Below are positions 25,701-36,800 of a stretch of DNA of 64,000 nt, piece by piece (position 1 is the stretch's first letter; every line of letters starts with the position of its first letter). Both the position numbers and the translations under genes were made by a program. The stretch is from Cheilinus undulatus (taxonomy: Eukaryota; Chordata; Actinopteri; Labriformes; Labridae): NCBI RefSeq assembly GCF_018320785.1, contig NC_054866.1:6028581-6092580 (forward strand), in the 5' to 3' direction. The notes below the pieces were generated by a model, which searched no databases, was not told the DNA's origin, and was given only the letters and a program-made list of their open reading frames with translations.

Positions 25701-28700
25701 CATTTCAGGTTATCATGAAAAAAAGTCAGAGTCTTCACATAAAACAATCTGATCTGTCAGTAAGTCCAAACTAACTTTAGCCACTTCTAATATCAGTATA
25801 TTCACAGTGTCAAGGCTGCCTACCAAGGTCAAATTACAACCCCAATTCCAAAAAAGCTGGGACATTGTGTAAAATGTAAATAAAACCACAAGTCAATGGT
25901 TTCCAAATCTCATAAACCCAAATTTTATTCACTATAGAACATAAACAACATATCAGATGTTGAAACATTTTACCATTTCATAAAAATATCAGATCATTTT
26001 GAAATTGATGGCAGCAACATATCTCAAAAAAGTAGGGACAGGGCCATGTTTACCACTGTGTAGCATCCCGCTTCTTTTAACAACAGTCTGCAAATGTCTG
26101 TGAAGTGAGGAGACCAGCTGTTGGAGTTTAGGGAGAGAAATGTTGTTGCATTCTTGTCTGATGTAGGATTCTAGCTGCTCAACAGTCCTGTGTCTTCTTT
26201 TCTGGATTGTTTGTTTTGTTGTCTTGCTGAAGTCGAGGCCTTCCCTCAAAGAGACGCTCTGGATGGGAGCATTTGTTGCTCTAAAACCTCTACCTACTCT
26301 TCAGCTTTGAAAGTTCCTTTTTAGGTGTGTCAGCCGCCCACGCCATAGGGACTAATGCAACCCCATACCATCAGGGATGCTGGCTGTAGAACTGTGCCAA
26401 AAGAATTTCAAATTTTGATTCATCTGACCACAGAACAGTTTTCCATTTGGTCCATCTTTTGCTCATCTTTACTTCTGAGACTCTGCCTCTCTAAAATGCT
26501 CCTTTTATACCCGGGCATGTTACTGACCTGCAAGGCTGCCAATAAGGGGGGCTAAAGGGGAGAGCTGTCTGGGCCCAGCCAAATGTGGAAGTCAGGAAAA
26601 TCATGGCTCATTGTAGAGTTAATCTGTGATTGCCATATTTTATATATGAGCTGAATAATAACCACTCTTATCAGAAGAACAAAATATGAACTTTATCTTT
26701 GGTGTAGTACAATTTAACTTAATTCAAAATGTAACCCCCTTTTCTTAAATGAAATTACCTTTTTATTTGATAATGTTAACAAGGTGAATGGGCAAAGCGA
26801 CTAACATAAACTTAGAACAAAAAGTAAGGAAAATTGTGTTTGGTACATTATTTCTTTGTTGTAACAATGCTTCTTGGTAATAAATCTTATACCGTTGGAA
26901 AGCCTGTTTATTACCCTTTTAAATGATGCCACATTTGTAAGGAACATGCATTTGTGGGATGAGCAGCAGAGCTGAGTATGTGGGTTGCGCCCATGAAAAA
27001 AGTGCCAAATCTTCCCTGCCAATGCTGAACAGTTGATTTTGCTGTTGCTATTGACTCTTGTTTTGAGCTTCTGGTACCCCCAGCATGGGCCCTGCTACAG
27101 TGGTCAGTGGATGTCTGCTTCAACAATCGGCATGCCACGTTTGACTGATCTGGATAGGGGGCGTCGGTTGGGCAACTTTAAGCTGGTGTTCCTCAAAACC
27201 AAGTTGCGACACCGCTTGGAGTGAACCCTAGCATCATCTCCAAACTGAAGGCCAAGTTCTCTATAATGGGGAGTGTCAGAGACAGGCCGCGAAGTGGGCG
27301 TCCCAAAAAGACGACACCCCAAGAATACTGTTTTTTCACCCTGTCAGCAAGAACTCTATCCTCCAAGATGACAACACTCGCCCCCTCAGAGCGGGGTTTA
27401 TCAGAGACTACCTCCAGAATTTGAGAGTGGAGAGGATGGAATGGCCTGCCAGCAGTCCTGACCTTAACCCCATTGAACACTTGTGGGATCAGTTTGGGCG
27501 TGCTGTTCGTGCCAGAGTGACCAACACAACCACGGTGGCTGACTTGCGACAAACGCTGGTTGAAGAATGGGATGCCATCCCACAGCAGTGTGTGACCAGG
27601 CTGGTGACCAGCATAAGGAGGAGGAGCCAGGCTGTTGTGGCTGTGTTTGGTTCTTCCACACGCTACTGAGGCTCCTGTTTGTTAAATGAATAAACTGTTA
27701 AATTGTCAATATGTCTTGTTTCTTCAAACTTCAATCATCCAATCCACCAAACACCAAACAAGAGTCAATGGCAGAATCAGCTGTTTGGCAATGGCAGAGA
27801 AGATTTGGCACATTTTTCATGGGCGCAACCCACATACTCAGCTCTGCTGCTCATCCAACAAATGCGTGATCCTTACAAATGTGGCATCATTTAAAAAGGT
27901 AATAAACAGGCTTTCCAACGGTATAAGATTCATTACCAAGAAGCACTGTTACAACAAAGAAATAATGTACCAAACACAAATTTTCTTACTTTTTGTTCTA
28001 AGTTTATTTTGAAAGTAATGTCAGACTCCATAGCTAAGCCATAATGTGCACAAATGTCAAGATGCCGAAAATAAAGTATAGGGAACTAAAAAAACTTTAA
28101 AGGAAAAATAATACGATAAGTAAGTAAAGAAAGGTCAAAACAGGTTACAAAAAAAGGCAAAAATTGGTCAAGAAATGCACCACAGGGTAAACAGTGAGTA
28201 AGGAAATTCTGAACAGTGGTTAAGAAGTGGCAAAATGGGTAAAAAAAAAAAAGTGCAAAACCTGGGTAAAAAAAAAAAAAAAGGGGCAGAAATGAGCAGG
28301 AAATGATGAAAAGCAGTTAAAAAGTAACTAAAAATTGGATAAAAGTAAAAAATAAATGTAGAAAAAACTTAAAAAGAAAGAGGAGCAATGGTGATGAAAA
28401 GGGTTAAAAAGTGGTGTGAATAAGTCATTTAAACACCACAACCCAATAATAGTTTGACACACTTTTCTCCTCAAAAATAAGGGAACGGTTAGCCAGGACA
28501 CTAGCACCAATGCTACTGATCCAATTTAATGTTCAATTGTGAAAAAGATAACTTGAGATTTGACAACTGACCTCTGTGTTTATTTACATTTTACACCGTG
28601 CCCCAACTTTTTTGGAAATGGGGTTGTAGTTTGGATTTTTCATTGTTTTTTTCCCCCACAGTTTTGTTTTCAGTCTCAGTTTTGTTTGAATCATTTTTAT

Positions 28701-29375
28701 TGCCAGTTTTCTTATTTGGTTTAGTTTTTATTAAATTGTTATTAGTTTTTTTGTTTGTTTGTTTGTTTGTTTTTGTTACATGTTACTCATGCTGATATTA
28801 TCATGTCTCTAAAACTGACCCATTATCAGGGGGAAAAGAAAGTGCAAACATGTCCTATCCAGGCTTCTGTAATCATGTTTGTTTTTCCTTTTTCCTTGAT
28901 GAATGTCCACTCAGGGCTTCTGTATAATGAAGACTTTGCAACATCCTGTTTTTTAATCCCATATTTGAGCCACCAAAGCAGCTCCACGACCCACTTTGGG
29001 TCCCGACCCACCAGCTAAGAACCACTGCTGTTAAACACATCCATCCTCAGAGGGCTGAAATGGCGACACCTAGTGGACATTTGTCAGAGTGAACCATGAG
29101 GTGACTGCAGATGAAGGCAAACGAGTTTGCAGAAACTCTTTCCGTGTTAATAGCATGCTTGATGATGTGAGATTGTGCTTCCTTTAGTCTTGATAACGGG
29201 TTCTAGAGGGAAATATTGACCTGCTTTTTTATAAATAATGAATGAGCCAGTTAATGAATATTAATATCCCAGACAATGAATATTAAAACACTTACATGCC
29301 AGGCTGCAGCTCCACAGACGATGCCATGTGCAAAGTGCAGAAAACTAAAGCCCACAGAAGATGAGGGGACATCAT
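22707..29375 (-). CDS. megf6: Multiple EGF-like domains 6 (MEGF6), N-terminal part: signal peptide, EMI domain, first EGF
   Basis: Four minus-strand coding exons join in one frame: 29375-29296 (26 codons +2 bases), 23362-23228, 23000-22891 and 22811-22707, with AG acceptors at exons 2-4 and GT donors after all four. They give 143 residues. Exon 1 begins with two ATGs and encodes a signal peptide with hydrophobic core [10 protein letters not shown]. Exons 2-3 encode an EMI domain (about residues 28-108) with motifs [44 protein letters not shown] and GCLH. Exon 4 encodes a six-cysteine EGF module ([11 protein letters not shown] ... [12 protein letters not shown]). I recognise this order and wording as MEGF6, a secreted, EGF-repeat-rich protein of poorly known function. 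The gene is 3' incomplete: exon 4 ends mid-codon (+1) and no further EGF exon was found down to base 1, so the next intron exceeds 22.7 kb or later exons were missed. Intron 1 (5.9 kb) is packed with transposons. Whether it is the a or b paralogue cannot be told. Confidence 0.9.
23810..24390. repeat. Degenerate ~20-bp array (GAATTCTGAGATTAAAGTC type) in megf6 intron 1
   Basis: Repeated variants of AGATTAAAGTCAAAATTCTG. It is the reverse complement of the array at 53990-54560, with more divergence between units. Confidence 0.7.
25837..28626 (-). mobile_element. Tc1/mariner-like element interrupted by another Tc1-like element
   Basis: Termini CAACCCCAATTCCAAAAAAG (left) and CAACCCCATTTCCAAAAAAG (right, reverse complement) are flanked by TA on both sides. 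Minus-strand ORF 26249-25989 is the C-terminal end of its transposase ([19 protein letters not shown]), with more broken frame up to about 26470. A second element (26809-28004) is inserted within. AT-rich degenerate sequence fills 28010-28580. Confidence 0.75.
26809..28004 (+). mobile_element. Tc1-like transposon with ~250-bp inverted repeats and deleted transposase
   Basis: Inverted repeats of about 250 bp (26809-27064 and 27757-28004) start AACTTAGAACAAAAAGTAAG and are flanked by TA. Between them the plus strand keeps the helix-turn-helix end ([29 protein letters not shown] at 27221-27320) and, after a deletion of the central catalytic part, the C-terminus ([20 protein letters not shown] ... 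[11 protein letters not shown]) ending at TGA 27667-27669. Non-functional. Confidence 0.8.
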
Positions 29376-29650
29376 TTCAGCCGGTTACGGTCACGGAGAG
29401 AAGAGTGCAGTCTGCGCAGCCTCCGTGGGCTTCAAATGGAGAGCATCCTGATGATACTCCAGATCCAGGTTTAGGACATGACTGGGAAGTTTTTCCTTTC
29501 CTCGCTCCGGTATTTTCCCACATCCAGACGTGATTTACCGTGAACGGCTGAGGCAGACTGAGATTCTCGGTGTCCCACGTCAATCGCAGCCGAGTGGCTC
29601 CGGGTTCAAGCACCACCCACTGTCACCGAGGGGCCACCTCCGAGAGCCAC
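29376..29650 (-). promoter_or_regulatory. megf6: megf6 5' UTR / promoter-proximal region
   Basis: Relatively GC- and CpG-rich stretch immediately upstream of the megf6 start codon, contrasting with AT-rich flanks. No TATA box was seen at a fixed distance and the transcription start cannot be placed. Minus- and plus-strand ORFs here (85 and 79 codons) have no recognisable domain and are best read as UTR/promoter sequence. Confidence 0.45.
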
Positions 29651-29734
29651 GGCGTGAAGGACCAGGTTGAGCATGCACTTTAATAACCATATTATGTTCT
29701 ATTTAGGCATTTTAGCCCTGAAACCACTTTAATG

Positions 29735-30252
29735 CAGTGTTAATTTTGTTGACTAAAACTATGACTAAAATATCGTCGACAGCCTTTTTTCCAAGACAAA
29801 CACTAGACTAACAAAAATAGATCTGTGATAACTAAAACTGACAGAAACTAATCTAGTGTTCGTCAAGATGACGAAAACTAGACTAAAATATTATTTAGTT
29901 TTCGTCGGACATTCAAAACCTGTGATATTTCTCCACTGTGGGTAAATCTGTCTATAAATGCATCTATAGCTATTCTGCCTCTCAGCTGTAGGAAGCAGGG
30001 ACCCTGGGTTTGGCAGAGAGCAGAGAACACAATAACATGATTTGGTACCAGATTTAGGCAAGAAAATAAAATAAATAAAATTTGAGGACTTTTTATGGAC
30101 TAAAACTAGACTAAAATATTTTGAGTTTTCATTAACTAAGACTAAAACTAAAAGGATAGAAATGATTACAATTTGACTAAAATAAAAAAAACATTTCATT
30201 TAAAGACTGAAACCAAGATTAAAATTAAAAATAGCTGCCAAAATTAACACTG
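29735..30252. mobile_element. Complete hAT MITE with perfect 8-bp target duplication
   Basis: Inverted ends CAGTGTTAATTTTGTTGACT and CAGTGTTAATTTTGGCAGCT flanked by identical CTTTAATG at 29727-29734 and 30253-30260. An 8-bp duplication is diagnostic of hAT-type insertion. Interior is AT-rich and non-coding. A second copy, interrupted, is at 42835-45242. It lies upstream of megf6 exon 1. Confidence 0.9.
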
Positions 30253-30260
30253 CTTTAATG

Positions 30261-32100
30261 TAGGATAACAGACCTCTATGGAGTAGTTAGATGTTGCCAC
30301 ATATTTATAAAACAAAAAAAAAGGTGATCCAATAAGAAATTTTACTAATGGAACTTTCCACGTTGTTAATAATAAAATAGGAGTTAAGTTTTAGTATTTC
30401 TGTGGTTTATATCCTTTTTTATGTTTTGTTGTGAGCCTTATTACTGCTAAAATTGATTTAGTCATTATTAATCTGTGATTTTTTTTATGTTGCAAATATA
30501 AGGTAACACTGGTGGTACCACCATTTTCTGAATACAACCTCTGATATCTCAGCCATCCTAGAAGACTCAGAACGGACCTGTCCCTGTTTTTTTCCCATAT
30601 AAGTTTTATCTAGAATCAGTGTGTTGATTCCTTAGAAAAAACATTTATTATGCACACCGTTAGAAAAAAATAAATCCATTTAAAGTAAATAATTTTATTT
30701 AAATACATTTTTATTGTGTAGGTAAATACTCGTTTGATTTGTGTTTATTTTTATTACATTTTTATTTTTTGTTTATCATAAAAGGAAGAAATCATTACGA
30801 CTAAAATAAAGTGGCCGGTGTCAAAAGATTTTGTGATGGCCACCAATAATGGTCTGAGGTTTAAATTTTGAATCCCAGGGTTCTTTAGAGTATGGAAGCC
30901 CAAGTCTGCCACTGAATAACAGAAAAAATATGAAAGCTAAAAATAAACAAAGAAAATTGAAATTATGAGTAAAGTAAAAATATGAGATGAAAGTCTAATA
31001 TATAAGATAAAAATTTAAAAGAAATTAAATGAAAATCAAAATTCTTAGTTTTAAAAGTCCCACTTATGAGATTAAAATCGAAGTTATGGGACATTGAGTT
31101 AAAAATCTCAGATTGAAAAAATAAGATTCACAAAAATAAGTCAAAAATTTGAGAAAAAGTTAAAAATATGAGACAAACTACGAAATTATGTGATAAAGTC
31201 ATTAATTGCAACAGTAAGTCATCATTATATAATATAAAGTAAAAGTTATGAGAACAAAGTTTAAATTTTGACTTATGTCCCAACTATAACTAATCTTACA
31301 GTCTGTATACTTTTAATCATAGTAATGCCTTTTTGCCTCACGATTTTTACTTTTTTATCCGTATTTCAATTTAAATGTTAACTTACTTTCATATAGTTTT
31401 CTTTTTTAAAGTGGCGTCATGAGCTTCAGGTCACTTCCTTGATTCACTGACCTTGTTACCTGCGGCCTGGAGTGCCACATGCCCTCTCTCTCCCTGGCTC
31501 TCTGGTCTCCCTCCTCCCTCTACCTGTGGGCTGCAGCACACCTGAGTGCTGTCAGCACTCAGGGTGGAGGAGGGGGAGTATTTAGAGGAGCATGCAGAGG
31601 CCGCAACAGACCTTGATTTGCAGCATCATGAAAAACAAAATCAAGCAGTAGGCAGAATTAGGTGACAAATTTTTAAGTCTTGTGATGTTCACTAATAAAA
31701 CTCTTAGGTTTACACTTAGCATTTCCAAGTAATTCAATCGAAGCCCTAAAATTATTTAATAAAGTTTAATTTTGTAAGAGTCTCAATGAAATTTGTACAT
31801 TCAGTATTTTTTGTCAAACTGTTGAACATTCAAGTTAGGAATATCGGAAAACATAAGGTATCAAATCACATGAGTTACATAGAACCGAGATAATCGCACA
31901 TAAATAACTGGCACAAATAAGTAGAAAAACAAAAAGGTATAAATATTACAAAAGGTCAACACTAAAAATATTACAATTAATCAAATAACTTTGATTTTAC
32001 AAGAGTCAAAGTTACTGTGACACAGTTAATGGTTACAGGAAATAACTCATTAGATTAGATATGCTCCTGTTTTAATTCTCTCTGGTCTATATGCTGCTAA
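30261..32100. other. Divergent intergenic region between megf6 and mff
   Basis: Very AT-rich. Degenerate repeats of AAAATATGAGATAAAAGTC type occupy about 30900-31270. A CT-rich stretch near 31470-31600 is non-coding. No gene recognised. Confidence 0.4.
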
Positions 32101-32109
32101 ACAGTAAAC

Positions 32110-32300
32110 AGAGATGGAAAAAGAGCAAGAGTATTGAACTCAAGTAAAAGTAAAGTTACTCTGGTTAAAACTTACTTAAGTTAAAGTAAAAGTACTGAAA
32201 AAATGTACTCAAAGGTACAAGTACACAAAAACACCCCTCAATCACAGTAATTTGAGTAAATGCAGTTAGTTACTTTCCTCCCTGGGAGTAACTAAACTTT
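32110..32300. repeat. Dispersed repeat (AAGTAAAAGTAAAGTTACTC type)
   Basis: Contains CAAGTAAAAGTAAAGTTACT, AAAGTAAAAGTACTGAAAAA, and TTTGAGTAAATGCAGTTAGT before TTACTTTCC, a pattern I know as a common fish dispersed repeat. About 0.7 kb upstream of the mff promoter. Confidence 0.5.
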
Positions 32301-32959
32301 CGTCCAGTTTATATTTCCATACTTTGAATTCCAGGTGAAGTTTTCCCTTCAGTTAAAACTTTATTACAGATCTGAATTTCCCATCTAATGTGTTTATCAG
32401 TGATTTTTTATTTGTCAGTTTTAAGCCTCCAAGTTTTAAACAAGGAACCTCAACGTTAACTTTTTGATACTTCAAATACATCAACTTCAAAGACATCAGC
32501 TCAATTATACACAAGGGAATAGCCGTTAGTACAGAATAAAACTCCTTACGTGATGGGAAAATATTTACCATTACCATCAAACAAGTTTATAAGAAATATA
32601 CCCTTCTCAATCCATCTGTTTTTGTGTAAACATTTAACAGTGACACTGCCATTTTTCCAAATTACATCTTTAAGTGAAGGCAAATTGTAACTTTAACAAT
32701 ATTTCCACGATAGCAGTGACCTCTGGTAAAACTTTAATATTTTTAAATCTAAATTATCCTATATTCTAATATATTATTCTATATTCTTATGTAAATGTTT
32801 TAATTTGGATTAACTGGTAATTTAGAAGCATTGTAATTACAACCAAAAAGCAACTCTAAACCACCGAGTAGTTAGAAACTTATTATGGTATTAAAATTAA
32901 CGGCGACTCTGGAACAAACATTTTTGAGCGCCTTTTTTTCTTTTTGCGTTTTTAAAGTT

Positions 32960-33216
32960 TTTAGTATTTCGCGCCGGAATCTTTACGGTCACTTCTTCCT
33001 GAGTTTTGTGACGTCACTTCCTGTCAGCGCAGACAGAGGAAGAGGAGAGGAGTTTCCCCTCTCGTATCAACAGAAGGAGATGCCCAACTGCTACATCTTC
33101 AGTCCTACCTCTTCCCATTTATGATACTTGGAGTATTTTTAGAGGTTTTCGTCGTTCTTTGGGATTTTATTTTGTTTTCACCGGATAAAAAGCTGCCGTT
33201 AGCGAAAAACTAAAGG
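32960..33216 (+). promoter_or_regulatory. mff: mff promoter and non-coding first exon
   Basis: A CpG-containing stretch about 0.65-0.9 kb upstream of the mff start codon. It contains a perfect CRE palindrome TGACGTCA at 33009-33016 directly abutting an ETS-type ACTTCCTG (33016-33023). A good 5' splice site (AAGG|GTAAGA) follows, with exon end at 33216. This fits a 5' UTR exon spliced to the acceptor at 33864. CRE plus ETS is a common promoter arrangement for broadly expressed nuclear genes for mitochondrial proteins. The transcription start is inferred, not shown. Confidence 0.5.
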
Positions 33217-33868
33217 GTAAGAAGCCGAAGCATTGGCGCTAATGTTAGCCTGAAATGGCGCTAATGCTGTCTGTGTGACTGACCCAAACAAACAGGGTTT
33301 ATTTAGCTCTGATACTGGTTACTTAACTGGACAGAGATTAATGGATTACTGCACATACTGCCGTTTGTTACCTGAAAATAAGTCATCAGTGAACCCTGTT
33401 AGCTCAACGGTTATCACTTCACTCCGTAGTCGTAGTCTTTGCTGGTTTAACAGTGAAACAGTGACACAGCTAAAGTGGAACTGTTAGACCTCCTATGTGT
33501 CCGTATAAACAGTCTAAAGACTCTTAGTTATCATTATATGAGGGAGTCACGGGGATATTTCCATGTCTGCCTCCTGCCTGCAGTCATCAGCTGAACCAAT
33601 GTTTAAAGAGGATCTTTAAGAATGACCCCTGTTTTTGGTGTCTGTAATAAATTCCTGTTGTTTTGGTTTCTGTGTTAGCTTCCTCTTGTTTTGGTATCTG
33701 CAGTAGCTACCTTATTATTAGTAGTATCAGTAGGTATGCAGTATAACATGTCGTACCTGACTGAAAACAAAAATGTAACCACAGCCCATGAAAATCTGTT
33801 GTTGGCCTGTTTTTGCCCTCTGTGACCTTTTCTCTAACAATTGTCTCTGAATTGTTTTGCACAGCCAG

Positions 33869-36800
33869 ATGAACGGAGCAGCCTTCCCCTCCCCCACGGC
33901 TGAGATGGCCGAGATGAACAGGATCCAGTACGAGCTGGAGTATACCGAAGGCATCAGCCAGAGGATGCGCATCCCAGAGATGCTCAAAGTTGCTCCTCAG
34001 ACCCATGAGGATCCTAATCTGGGATCTCAGGAGGTCCCACACAGTGTCATGATGCAGGTCCCTGAGAGGATCGTGGTGGCAGGCCAGTATTCAGGTCAGT
34101 TAGGCTGCTAGCCTGTAATTCTCTAAATGCTGGTGTGAATTGCCGGTTCACAAAGGCGACAGGGCTAAACGATTTTGGAAATTAATCAAATTGCGATGTT
34201 TTTTCTCCAATATTGTGATTGCGATTTGATATGCGATTATTCATTAACTTTCTTTTATTCCTAAAAAAAAGGGCTGAAAAGTTCTTTGAAAATATCTAAA
34301 ACTGATTATTTTGAATCGTATTGCAAATCAGATGTGAATTGTTGCATTGAAGGGTTTTTGTCATTCCCATCTTTAAAAAGACAAAAGAACAAAAATGATG
34401 GTAGGATTTTTTAATAGACTTTTCTGAAAAAATGGCACTTGAATGATTGAATGATTGCACGATATGACATGCATAGCATCTCTGCTGCAAAAAAAGATTG
34501 AATCTGCTATTTTGACACAAATTTCAGGTCAAAGAAATATTGCACATTCTGCGATTTGAAATCTGCAGCGGGCCGTATTGCCATTTAATCTAATTTTCAA
34601 TTAATTGCTTAGCCCTAATAGGTGACTGATTCTCTTATAACACAGACCCAACAGTCACGATTTATGTGCTCATCCAGTATGAGTTAAATTCGGATCGACT
34701 GAGAACAAACCTGGACCAGGTACAATATTTGGCATTGATATTTTTTGGCTCAAACTAGCACCTTACTACCGGTCAGATAAAAAATGATAAAACTGTATAC
34801 ACTGTCCCCACTGATTAATCCCTCTTCCACATTATTCCACCACCAAACAAAGCTCGAAAGTAACATAAAGCCAGAGTTTGCTTGCTCTATTGATACCTAC
34901 TTTTTCATCTAAGAAGTTGGATTACATAGCAGAATGACTGACATACTAGTATAGAGTAGAGAGATAAGCCACATCAGTACTGCAAGAACTAAAGCTAGTA
35001 GATGAGCTCAACTACTGCATTATAGCAAGCAGATGAACTCATCTACCATTTTAAAGCTAGTACATGAGCCCATATTATAGCTAGCAGATGATCTCAACCA
35101 CTATAATATACCTAATAGATACGGTCAACTACCGTATTATAGCTTGTAGATCAGCTCAGCTATCAGATATTTAGCTGGTGATTGAGCTTAACTAGCATAT
35201 TATAGCTGGTAAATGAGTTCATCTACCATATTATAACTAGACAATGAGCTCAACTACCGTATTATAGCTAGTATATGATTTCAGTTACTGTATCATAGCT
35301 AGTAGATGAGCTCCACTATTGTTAAATAGCTAATAGATGTGCTTAACTACCGTAGTAAAGTTGATCTCAACTACTGTTTTATAGCTAGCAGATGATGTCA
35401 GTTCCTGTTTTTAGCTAATAGAAGAGCTAAACTACCATTGCATAGCTAGTGGACAAGCTCCACTACTGATTTATAGCTATTAGAGCAGTAAGTGCTCTCA
35501 TTACTTCACATAAAGTTGCATTTATGTTAGTAAAAGTTAACTTAATAACCTGACACACCATATAGACTGTTTCATAAACCATATCATGGGTGATATTTCC
35601 TAATCATCCAGGAAACCTCACATGCAAAGTGTTTGTAAAGGGCAGGAGTTTAAAAAAATTCTGAGTACCAGGCATGCACAGCTCGGAGAGACAGGCACTG
35701 TAGCAGGTTAAGAATGGCAGAGGTTGTTGTTGAATAAACGGTCAGTGCTGGTAGTTGGCTGAGGCTTTCGGTGTGGTTCTTCGCTCTTTATTTGAAAAAA
35801 AGAATGTGGCCCAGTTCCAATAATACTGCTGCTATACTAAAGCTACATCTGAGCTCCACCAGCGGCAGCCATTTCAATGGGCCTTCAGTACATCTAAACC
35901 CTGCCTATAGCTGGCTACTACCTTGTTCTCCTCAAATGATAGATCTGCCTGATGACAGACATGGATTCTGGACAATCAGTCGGCTTTGTAAGGTTATCAA
36001 TTTAGTGAGTCTGAACTGATTAACTAAACAGGATGAAGATAAGAGAGTATTTACTTATCAGTTGTCATGTCCCCCCTTGCATGACAAATAGTCAGACTAA
36101 AATTCAGCCCAACTTTAAAAAAAAGTTGTACAACTCGATAACCTGCTCAGCCTGTAATCACAAAGTCTGGTTGTAGTTATTATTCTGAATTAGAGGCTGT
36201 GTTTACTGGTCAAAGTTTTTGATTAGAAACTTATCAACAGAGCCTGTCAGCTGTTTTAACCGTTACGATACTAGATATGGTTCTATCAGTGGCTCCGGAC
36301 TTTGTCCAGTTTATTACTTAATGCTGATTGTTTCAACACAGGTTTAAGATTATTATCCTACGGGCATATCAGATACATGAAGAGATCGAGGAGTGGGTCA
36401 CAATTTTTTTTCTTTAGGACCCCTATTTGCATCTAAGATTAGCTGCTCCTTGTATAAACTAATTTATTTGTTTTGTGTTTATCATGGTTTTAATGAATTA
36501 AGCTCATGAATTTAATGTAGACATTTTCTTTTGGGATCCCAGACCAAAAACTTAGGGGACCAATGAGCTAGAGCATAGATTTTGTAAAATTTTCTGTTAT
36601 TTGACTGTATGTTGTGGGGCTGTTCCGATTCTGATACCAGTTATCAGAATATCCGATACTGCTTAAAATGAAGGTATTGGTATTTTTGGTTTATGCACCG
36701 ATCCGATACCGTTTGGTTTAGCTTTATATTTAGCTTTGTTTAGCCATGCTAACTGTTAGTGCTATAAAACGGAAATCAATTCTTCTTCTCTGCCGGAAAG

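Noticed and set aside
24805-29027. One 4.2-kb hAT element with CAGTGGTTCTCAACTGG ends enclosing the megf6 intron 1 nest
   Set aside because: The two ends are inverted relatives, but the flanks (CATTATAG and CTGTTAAA) do not match, so they may be two separate fragments.
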